A stretch of DNA of 64,000 nucleotides from the NCBI GenBank assembly GCA_037951105.1, contig JBAMJV010008456.1, positions 1 to 64,000 on the forward strand, given 5' to 3'. Under the pieces are notes generated by a model. The model had not been told where the DNA came from. It did no database searches and was given only the letters and a program-made list of their open reading frames with translations. Shown here piece by piece: positions 56,146 through 64,000 of this stretch (position 1 is its first letter; each line of letters opens with the position of its first letter). Origin of the DNA: Echinarachnius parma (Eukaryota > Echinodermata > Echinoidea > Clypeasteroida > Echinarachniidae). The translations under genes were made by a program, and so were the position numbers.

Positions 56146-59100
56146 GATTGCTAATTTGCTACTACCTTTAGGGAGGTAATGGTCAAAGGGTATCAAAATG
56201 CATCAAACGGAAGTTGTTGTTTTTTGTTGACGTTTTAAGCCCAAAATGACCATTGTGAGTGATTTCGTACACAGATCCTTGCCTACAATTCACTATGGTG
56301 GCCTTGAAGGGACACCCTCGCCTGCAATTCAAAGCCGAACGCAATGCCGCAAAATATACTGTATAGCCCCAGGTACCTGATGCACCTACAGTGTGTTGTG
56401 TAGCCGTCCCCGGTTGTGCATGGATACGCAGTGCAGTAGATTGTTAGATCGGTCATCCCAAACATTAGGTAAATTTGTCATGGAGGTTGTTTTAAAGGGA
56501 CAGTCCCTCTTTTACAAAACGTCTGAACAGTTTCCAGTTGATGGATGGGGATGAATGAAACACACCCCAAAAAAATCAGATCGAACAGCCCTATAATTTG
56601 GATTCTATAAATGAAAAATGAATGCGTCCCTCCATCAGACTATATATCGGTCAATAAAAGAGTTTAACTGATTTAGCATAATATTACAACTATATTGTAC
56701 TTTTGCCGACATTTGTAAAGGTATGTCACGGAAAAAATCTCAATAAGTGTAATTACATGAAGTCAGTTTAAGCGAGGTTTGGTTATTTTGCTATTCTTAT
56801 GTGTGCGCGGGTCACGTAGCTAGCGCGGGTCATGTAGGGGTCACGCATAGCGTTGTGGTACTTCGTGGAATCCTTGTACGAACTTCCTCACTGGGTGAAT
56901 ATATGTATAATGCACAATTGTTTGTTGGACGACGGTTTATTAGTTTTAGGTCCACGAAAAAGAGATTTCAAGCCCTAATTTTTTCAGGCATGCTATTAAA
57001 TGACATTTTCTTTCATATAAGACAATTTTTGAAAAATTTGGCTTGCAAAAGAGGGAATGTCCCTTTAATGTGATAATTTATATAACAAGGGCTGTGTGTT
57101 ATCCAATTGGAAACAGAGATCAGTGTATAACCCAATAATCATTTATGAGTGCCCCCTACTCATTGCATTCCAAAACTGTTCATTTCTTACCTTCAACTGA
57201 AATGCCTCCTGTTGTCCTAAGGCTCCCAATTATGCTCTCTGAGAAAGAATAAATAGTGTATGTTATGTTTCCTATCTATGTATGTAATAGATACTGCATA
57301 ATTTATATACCATAAAACTCCGTGTATAAGGCGCACCCCCAACTTAATTTTTTTAGGACACCCTGTATTTTTTTTTTTTGACACCCTTTACTGCTGTTGG
57401 AATACTTACATCGCTGGTCTAGGGCATATCAAGGGCTTAATGTCAATTGTAGCTTTCATCATCATATACATTTTTTCACATACAAAATAGTGGTTAGTAC
57501 AAAAATTGCACACATTGAGCAATAACACTGGTGCTCATAAATATTCATATTCTTATTCATGAATATTCATAAGCACTTATACTCATTCAATATATGCAAT
57601 TTTCTTAATTAACTAACAACTATTTTCAATTATGAGCAAAATTTATAACCACTGGTTAGATAATTGCATATATAATGAGTACCTGCTGCTCACTAATGTA
57701 TTAATATTCATTAGCTGCAGTATTTGCTCAATAAACTTGCAATTTTTAAATTTGTAACCAATATTTGTTTTGTGTGAAAATTCTACAACAGACAGCAAGC
57801 TCTTGTCATGCTCTACACCAGTGTAATATGCATTGAACATGACTACAGGGTGTCCCCAAAAAAAATTCTAAAAAAAAAAAAATTTCTAAAAAAAAAAAAA
57901 AAAAATTTTTTTTTTTTGTTTTTTTTTGCTATACCTGTGTATAAGGCGCACCCCCGACTTTGAATTTTTTTCCGACGGAAAAAAGTGCGCCTTATACACG
58001 GAGTTTTACGGTAACTTATAACTACATACAAGTAAATATTACGTTTACCCTTAAAACACACACAAATAAGTAGAAAAATGATACAAAAATAGGGCTTTCC
58101 CGGAGAAACCCTATATTCGTTGCTCATTCTCATTTTTAACTATAATATATTTCAGGTCAGTTTGCCTTTGTTTGAAATAATCAAGACAAAAAAGTGCATC
58201 ACTTTGGTGATCCTGTGTACATACATAGCCCTAAGCTCATATCTTTTCCTTTTGGTTTGTGTCACATTTATAGCAGGTGCTGACCATCAAACATTGACAG
58301 GGGTTTCAGGCATGATCGAACAATCAATAGAGCTTCTAGCTCAGTTGGTGGAGCACCGGTCTAGCAATCGGGGCCATATTTATAAAAGCTAGCTTTATAC
58401 ATGCAGTTTCATACCAAGTCTATTTTGGATGACGTGGCTAAGAATTAAACACAAGATCGTCCAGTTGCTATTAATAGCGTGCTTTCGTTTTCGGTTAACG
58501 TGCCCTCGCCTCGCCGAGATGACGTCAATATCGGCACACGCTCACCGTCAGATTTGAGCACGCGTTCATCCCTGTTTTCACCGGCGACCCAAACGACGGT
58601 CACGTGTCTTGTTTATGATGTCATACTCTTCTCAAGATGCATGATAACGCGAAAATATCATACTAAAAGCGAGTCTCATGTTAGTTTATCAATTTGGTTC
58701 TAATAATTCTTGCATTGCGATTCGTACGATGCCAAGCCAATGGCACAAACACGTGTTTGGGCTGTTTGTATGTTATGAAATCAATTAAATGAATGCAAAC
58801 GTCTACATTTTATTGTGCGGCATCGTCTATCACTACGGCATGCCGTGGCGATGTCCATGGGCCAGGTTCGGGCAAGAAATGGTTAGGCTTAGCCGACTGC
58901 ATGTGCTTCCAATGCGTGCCTGTGTTCGCGCGAGCATCAAAACCAAAAATAAATATGGGCCCCAGATTTATTCCGTTATTCCGGATATATTTATTGATAA
59001 TTCAGCCGTTTCTGAACCGATTTTTAGCTCATCCGGCCCGAAGGGCCCGATGAGCTTATGCCATGGCGTGGCGTCCGTCGTCCTTCCGTCCGTCCTTCCG

Positions 59101-59565
59101 TCCGTCCGTCTGTCCGTCCACAGTTTTCAAAATGCTTCTTCTTCGTTATTTTTCAACCGATTTTGATTCTGATTGTTTCATAAGATAGGGCTAGGAGGGG
59201 GATTTAAAACTTCTACACAGAATCGTGAAATTCGTTATATATGCTAATTTATGCAAATTTATTCGAAATCTCAAAAAATGCTTCTTCTCCTTCATTTCTT
59301 GACCGATTTTGATTTGGTTTGATTTATCTGGTAGAGCTAACTTTGCTACACTAAACTTCCACACAGGATTTTTAAATTTTTCTCCATTAATTAATTATGG
59401 TAATTTATGCAAATTTATTCCAAAAATCACAAAAAATGCTTCTTCTCCTTCATTTCTCGACCGATTTTGATTTGGTTTGCTTTATCTGGTAGAGCTAACT
59501 TTGGTACACTAAACTTCTACACAGAATTTTGAAATTTTTCTCCATTAATTAATTATGGTAATTTT

Positions 59566-59622
<57 letters not shown>

Positions 59623-61468
59623 TTATTTATTTTTTATTTTTTATTTTTTTATTTATTTATTTATTTTTTTTAAATTTATTTATTTTTTTATTTTTTTAAA
59701 ATTTTTTTATTTTTTATTTTTTATTATTTTTTTTCCCATGTCCCTTCTGGGGGCGTCAAATTTATATTTTTTTCACTCTAATTTTTTTTAAATTAATTTT
59801 TATGTCCCTTCCAGGGCATCACATTTTTAATTTTTTGACCAGTTGAAAAGTGTACCACATGAAATTTGCGATATTTGATGTTGCGAGATGCCGGATGAGC
59901 GCTACGTCATTGACGTTCTGGTTATCAAATAAAGTTTATTCTGGCATTTAAATTGTATGTCTTTCAAATTTTGCACTCAGTTTTCCTTATCTCACAAACA
60001 AATTATTCGTGCAGCACCCTCTTTACCAAAACTGAACTACCCCTTTAAACCTTATACTACATGTATTTTTCAGCTACAAGTCAAGTTCACAGGCTAATTT
60101 ATATAGCGTAGGCTGTATGTTGTCAGATTGGTATAAATGTTTGTGTTGGGACAAAGATATAACACTAATTATCACCAATAATTATGCGTGAGTGCCCCCT
60201 ACTCACTGTATTCCAAAGCCCTTACTTTCTTACCTTCAGTTATAGTGCCTCCTGTTGTTCTAAGGCTTCCAATACTCTCTGTTAAAAAAACAAAACCGTG
60301 TATGATTACGGTATGTTTTCTATTCATATTCATAATAGTTACAATAGATTATGTATTGTCCTTGTAAACTTGAGTACAAAATTAAAGGAAAACAAAATGC
60401 TGGAATTTTCACTTGCTGTCACTGATAAGTGCCGAATTTGTGTCAATTCTAGTCTCTTTTCTCTTGGGTTTCACTTATAATGGAAATAATATATTTTTGG
60501 GGAACCACTATCAACTGTTTTTACTGACCACTGGAGACTGCCATTTTCCAACAGTACTGCCTGAAACATATTATAAGAACATCAAAAGCCTAGGTCACAA
60601 ATGCTCCGATTTGGAATAATGGGGCCCGTACAGTGCCATTTTTAGGAGAAATCTTGAGGCAGCCGCAAGGGTGCCGTGGCTATTGTATGGTTGCCTTTGC
60701 ATTTTTCCTTGCCGTATGACGACAAAATTTGTTTAACGCAGCGTTAAAAAAAAGAAAATGCATCGTACACTTTTTACTCGCCGTAAGCCTGTAGACACAT
60801 AGATCGCACAGGCACTGCATGGGCACAGCACAGACACCATAGCCTTTTTTTGAATATCGTATTTTGCCACTGAATTTTGGGCCACTCAAATCGTACGATA
60901 GTTGTAAGATGTCAAAGATATCGCAAGAGTATCTGTATGAGTACTCAGAGTGTAGGTACAGGAGCCGTGCAATTTACTTTTGCCTAATAACTTCTAAAGT
61001 AATCATACGTGCCTCGGCGAATATGTGACCGCTAGGCAAAGATAGCGCAGACATCGTACGATATCGCAACTCCCCAAAATCGTAGGAAATCCGGCGGAGG
61101 TGAAAGGATCTTGCGGCGCCCAAGGCATTTGTGACCAAGGCATAAGCCTACACTAACAAAAGCGGGTCATGTAACTGTTAATGATGACTTTGCTGCTTTG
61201 TCAGTGGTTACATAACCGCTTTTGTTAGTGCAAGGTCAGATGATGTTTCATGTTGTATAGTTGGAAAACATGGCAGCCTCAACTGTTCAGTCAAAGCAGA
61301 ACTCTTTTATGTATATGATTTCTTGATATATTCTCAAGGATCCAAACATGACACAATAATAATTTGCCCTTTAAAATTAATTTTGCAAACAAATATTGTA
61401 ATCTACATCTTATTTCTATGGGATTTGTCTTCCTTACCTTCAATATCTTCCTGGCTAAAGTTGGCCAT
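49106..61468 (-). CDS. G2: IFI44-like P-loop GTPase
   Basis: Coding exons from the 5' end: 61438-61468, 60234-60278, 57191-57238, 55332-55499, 52716-52877, 50963-51017, 50007-50077 and 49106-49398. They total 873 nt, giving 290 aa with a closed frame. The three exons 162, 55 and 71 nt long equal those of G1, and all phases agree. Landmarks: P-loop GVTCSGKS at 79-86 after KIRIAVF; G3 DNRG at 132-135; no G4 (ITFAQK at 201-206); LGL-type block FGLAKANLFIVENY; helix VLWKCIQRADENHA. The C-terminus is basic then amphipathic (KKGWFSWLLK) without a CaaX box, so any membrane contact differs from G1. Two extra mini-exons encode near-identical ESIGSLRTTGG peptides. Introns are long and full of MITEs. 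The function (innate defence-type GTPase) is inferred from the family. Confidence 0.8.
50131..50296. mobile_element. MITE, ATATGTGACC family, copy 4 (right half)
   Basis: CATGATTTCTGGTGCTC through GGTCGTTTTGTGGTG to AAGGTCACATAT matches the right half of 12344-12782. It lies in an intron of G2. Confidence 0.75.
50705..50799. mobile_element. Decayed TTAA mini-MITE
   Basis: ACCCATTCAGGACGGACTG...GGACTAGTCCTGAAAGGGTTAA is an imperfect copy of 39783-39869. G2 intron. Confidence 0.5.
51085..52257. mobile_element. TACCGTAT-ended TIR element with GC-rich core
   Basis: Ends TACCGTATTTGTCGGTGTAT and ATACACCGACATATACGGTA are inverted, and further TCCGTGTATTAACCGCA motifs lie inside (52110, 52176). 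Related to 19835-20552 and 57308-58013. A CpG- and GC-rich core (51720-51915) contrasts sharply with the AT-rich rest. It lies in the G2 intron between exons 52716-52877 and 50963-51017. Confidence 0.75.
52925..53691 (+). mobile_element. CATCCGGCCCGAAGGGCCC element, copy 1
   Basis: Starts with a hairpin around CGGCCCGAAGGGCCCGATGA, then CCGTCCGTCC repeats, repeated CTTCTTCTCCTTCATTTCTC blocks, a long T/A-rich tract, and ends GCTACGTCATTGACGTTCTG. Non-coding and dispersed. Same orientation and about 90% like 59025-59921. G2 intron. Confidence 0.8.
53780..55069 (-). mobile_element. TTAA MITE of 29486 family, copy 2, interrupted
   Basis: Reverse orientation. Right end AACTCTACTTTCCCT + TTAA at 55070-55073. 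Left part GAGATAATGAAAAACTGAGT matches the inner right arm of copy 1, but the outermost end is lost. Split at 53900-54710 by another element. Confidence 0.75.
53900..54710. mobile_element. Harbinger-like MITE nested in TTAA MITE
   Basis: Ends GGCCGATATTCTGAAGT and ACTTCAGAATACCGGCC, flanked by ATT on each side (a possible 3-bp target duplication). Subterminal AAGTCCTGTCTAA and AAACAGTTGT motifs repeat in both arms. 811 bp, no transposase. Confidence 0.8.
55780..56150 (+). mobile_element. tRNA-headed SINE with (ATT)n tail
   Basis: Box A-like TGGCAAGATCGGTAGAGCGC and box B-like GAGTTCAAACCC at about 55808-55862 show a tRNA-derived head. The body ATTGGTACCTGGTCTGG, CTAGTATGCTCCCC and GATAATTGTGCGGGT follows, then GCGCTATATAAGTGCG and (ATT)n at 56110-56145. 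The most complete SINE in the window. Confidence 0.8.
56496..57064. mobile_element. TTAA-flanked MITE, AGGGACAGTCCCTC family
   Basis: Ends AGGGACAGTCCCTCTTTT and AAAAGAGGGAATGTCCCT, flanked by TTAA at 56492-56495 and 57065-57068. 569 bp, non-coding. G2 intron, just past (upstream in the gene of) the P-loop exon. Confidence 0.85.
57308..58013. mobile_element. TIR element, TACCGTAAA family, copy 2
   Basis: Ends TACCATAAAACTCCGTGTAT and ATACACGGAGTTTTACGGTA. The interior matches 19835-20552 throughout (TAAGGCGCACCCCC, ACTACAGGGTGTCC). G2 intron. Confidence 0.85.
58300..58375 (+). mobile_element. SINE head fragment
   Basis: GCTTCTAGCTCAGTTGGTGG followed by AGCACCGGTCTAGCAATC is a tRNA box A region. 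The part after GGGGCCATATT diverges, so there is no box B. Related to 24360-24480. Confidence 0.45.
58998..60044 (+). mobile_element. TTAA MITE of 29486 family, copy 3, interrupted
   Basis: TTCAGCCGTTTCTGAACCGA at left and, after a 0.9-kb insertion (59025-59921), AAATAAAGTTTATTCTGGCA to AACTGAACTACCCCT + TTAA at right. Only the right half of the MITE remains. Confidence 0.7.
59025..59921 (+). mobile_element. CATCCGGCCCGAAGGGCCC element, copy 2
   Basis: Same order of parts as 52925-53691 but longer, with an extra CTTCTTCTCCTTCATTTCT block and an extended (TTTA)n tract. Nested in the TTAA MITE at 58998-60044. Confidence 0.8.
60589..61140. mobile_element. MITE, CTAGGTCACAAATGC family, copy 2
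   Basis: Ends CCTAGGTCACAAATGCTCC and GGCATTTGTGACCAAGG. Shares CGCACAGGCACTGCATGGGC and GGGCCACTCAAATC with 37001-37478. G2 intron 1. Confidence 0.75.
61151..61230. mobile_element. 80-bp palindromic mini-MITE
   Basis: CACTAACAAAAGCGGGT / CCGCTTTTGTTAGTG form a hairpin with arms of about 25 bp. The outer arm sequence also occurs at 22960-22975. Confidence 0.6.
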
Positions 61469-62356
61469 TCTTTCTGATAGTGAAAAGGAATAAAAAAAGG
61501 TTATGCAACGGAATAAGTACACAATGATATTTATTATTTATATTGAGATTAAACTTGTATGAGTTTATATTGTATGAGTTTATGTGAGTGTCATTTCTAA
61601 TTTGAGCGATTCATGGAACGTGAAACAAAACTAAGGAAATTAGAATGAATTTTTACAGAAAATTGAATAAAAAAAAAATCACCATTCTGCCCCAACAAAT
61701 ACTCTGCTAGGATTAAAAGCTAGACTCCGTATGACTCTTGCATTGGCAATTAAATTTAGTAGATTTCGGCAGAATTTTCTTCATTTATATATTCATATGT
61801 TATCATGACGTGATTCCATCGCTTAGAGAAAACCGCTTCTCAGGGCCTGACAAGCGGTATGATATTTCAGGTCTCAAGCCTGCATCGAGTAGATTTTTTA
61901 TCACTGTTGACACTTTCTTATCACTAGCCACACTCTCTGTGATAGCACTGGGCCTCGAGGGGGGGGGGGGGGGGGCAGTAAACACAGCTGGGATTGTTGA
62001 CAGTAGTTGATAAAACTGTCAGAAACGGATAATAATGTGACCGAGTTGATTACCACGATGGTGGAAATCAAACTAACGATAGAATCACCTAATGATGGGT
62101 AAACTGCATTGATATTCACATTCTTAGCTACATAAATATACAAGGGGAAGAAATAAAAAAAATATCTATGTATCAATTAACTCGTAGATAAGATAAAGAC
62201 AAATATTCTTTTTGTACAGAACAGAACAATGTGGTTGTCATGATGAGGCCGTCTGTTTGTTTCAAAGCCGCCATCATGAAGACCACTATTGCTTTCGAGC
62301 TTAATTTATATATTTTTAAAGAAGAGTTACATTTTAAATGACCCTTTAACACTTAC

Positions 62357-62990
62357 CTTAGTTCTAGAACCACTCTGACTGAAGTTGAATACAGTCTCCT
62401 CGTTGACAAAAAGATTGAACTTATTTTCTTGCGTCGTGATAGGTACAGACACTTTGACAGACAAGGAATGTATCCTATAGATGGAATTTGCTGTCGAACA
62501 CTTTCATGGCATCCATGGCATTATCGATCCGGGGCAACATGTTACTATAGCGATGTAACAACAAATGATCATTTGAATTAAAGTGGACTTATGCTCATAT
62601 GCCATATTTTAATTTATGTTTATTATAACATATTAATTTAATTTGGTCCACACTTTAATAAGATAGGGGAGGTTCACTTGGAGTGTATTGTTGCATGCTT
62701 TTGAAATTTTTAAATAGATTTTTACACTACAAATGTGGGGGTCTCAGCTTTTATTTTTTTTTTACAAAGGTTTAACTTTTACCACATATTAGAAGTTTCT
62801 TAAGGCTATAAAGTCTCTTGATGTTAATATTTGTTGCTTTTTAATCAAATTCGGTTGAAAGAGAGATGAAAACTTGATTGCTTGTAGTCATCATAAGTAA
62901 GTTCAGATTATTGAAAATTACTCCTGTCGCTCAGAAAACCAAACAAATGATATGTGGTACTGGTTCCCTTTAAATGTTGGGAATCCCAGA
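62357..62990 (-). promoter_or_regulatory. Unit 3 non-coding first exon and promoter of G2
   Basis: Donor GTAAGT follows base 62357. Exon text AATCTTTTTGTCAACGAGGA matches unit 1 (CTTTTGTCAACGAGGA) and, less well, unit 2. GGGAATCCC at 62980-62988 is the counterpart of the kB-like site of unit 2. Joining to the ATG exon at 61438-61473, which has its own acceptor, is inferred. Confidence 0.55.
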
Positions 62991-63049
62991 GCTAATAATA
63001 TTCCTGTAAGCAATATTGATGTCATTTGGCATTTGCCTTGCAGAGAAAA

Positions 63050-63560
63050 AAAAACCCATCAAGGTTGAATTAATTCAGAGCATAATATAATTATTGCATG
63101 GTTAATATCACATACCCAAGGTTGAACCAGAGGCAGAGTGATATGGTGGGGAAATTATTGCACAAGGAAAATACGGCTTAATTCACCCCCTTCCCCGCCC
63201 CCCCCAAAATATATATAAAAATGGCGTTAAACAATCCATTAATTAGTATTGTTTAACTAATCAGGTAGGGACATGGGGTGGGGGCAATAATAATATCCAT
63301 ATTGGGGAATGGGGAGGATTGCCCCCTTTTCCCCTTATCTACACTTTTGATTGATATGATCATTAATAAAACATTATACAGACTTACATGTCTTTGTCAT
63401 CGATACTCCCTGGGAATCAACGTTAGTAGTAGCGAACAGTGACTTGTTGTTCCCTAGGCAATTGTTAACAATGAATGTCATGTTTATTTCCTCATGTATA
63501 GCTTGTGTCAATATGACCTCTTTCTATCATGCGTTCCTTTTGCTTCCAAAAGTTTATATT
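63050..63560. repeat. Duplicated promoter-side block, unit 3
   Basis: Shares AATTAATTCAGAGCATAA, GGTTGAACCAGAGG, GATATGATCATTAATAAAAC, ACATTATACAGACTTA and ATACTCCCTGGGAATCAA with 39060-39420, and less closely with unit 1. Confidence 0.7.
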
Positions 63561-63657
63561 TACCTTTTGGCACAATAGAAACCCTTGTGTAGGACTGAGA
63601 TGCACCACAACATTGTTCAATTTCATTATGCACCATGCACCAGCACTATGTACCAAT

Positions 63658-63759
63658 CATGGGCGTCGATCCGTAATTGATACCCATTCATCAGGGGGGG
63701 GTGATCTATTCATTCATCCCCCCTGATGAATAGGTATTACATAAGTATCGACGCCCATG
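63658..63759. mobile_element. 102-bp hAT-like mini-MITE with 8-bp TSD
   Basis: CATGGGCGTCGAT / ATCGACGCCCATG ends, arms continuing to ATTCATCAGGGGGG and its inverse, flanked by GTACCAAT at 63650-63657 and 63760-63767. Confidence 0.85.
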
Positions 63760-63769
63760 GTACCAATGC

Positions 63770-64000
63770 CCCTACCACTGACACTTGTACAACTGCTACA
63801 ACTACCATCATCATCATCACCAAAACTACCTCCATCACTTCCATCACCACCATCACCACCATCACCACAGCTACCACTATCACTTCTACCATCACTACTA
63901 CTACCACCACCACCAGCACCACCACCACCAGCACCACTTCTACCACCTCTACCATCACCATCATCACCACAACTACCACCATCACTTCCACCATAACTAC
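63770..64000. repeat. (CCA/ACT)n microsatellite, unit 3
   Basis: ACC, ACT and ATC trinucleotide mixture running to the window edge, at the position equivalent to 27605 and 39975. Confidence 0.85.

Overview
The window is eukaryotic nuclear DNA: AT-rich, dense in transposon remnants and microsatellites, with genes split into short exons by GT-AG introns. tRNA-headed SINEs, CR1/L2-type LINE ends, a Helitron, hAT-, piggyBac- (TTAA) and Harbinger-like MITEs, and an expanded IFI44-like GTPase family point to a marine invertebrate, perhaps a hemichordate, amphioxus or mollusc. The species cannot be fixed from sequence alone. No bacterial feature, ribosomal RNA, intact tRNA gene, CRISPR array or virus-like element with coding capacity was seen.

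Four host genes can be supported, all on the minus strand. B (9003-9308) is a one-exon, two-transmembrane small protein. A (23547-24731) is a two-exon, two-transmembrane protein with a low-complexity basic tail. G1 (33777-38339, six coding exons, 270 aa) and G2 (49106-61468, eight coding exons, 290 aa) are paralogous P-loop GTPases. They share every internal exon length and phase and a downstream LG-x(5)-[FI]-[LI]-[VI]-E-N-Y block resembling interferon-induced protein 44 (IFI44). I built both models by hand from splice signals; the reading frames close exactly.

Layout. 1-14.5 kb: transposon-rich DNA with two LINE 3' ends, SINEs, MITEs and gene B. 14.5-18.5 kb: a CA-flanked repeat unit duplicated in tandem, the second copy split by a 2956-bp foldback element whose ends are arrays of CACAAATTGTCG. 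18.7-29.1, 29.1-42.6 and 42.6 to beyond 64 kb: three tandem segmental-duplication units carrying A, G1 and G2. Each unit has a similar non-coding first exon, a similar promoter-side block and a (CCA)n tract, but unit 1 encodes the membrane protein where units 2 and 3 encode GTPases.

The picture is a locally amplifying, probably defence-related gene cluster being reshaped by MITEs. Two details stand out: G1 ends in a prenylation-type CSIS box, close to the CTIS of human GBP1, and the 3' splice site of G1's P-loop exon abuts a TTAA mini-transposon. Function is inferred from sequence family only.
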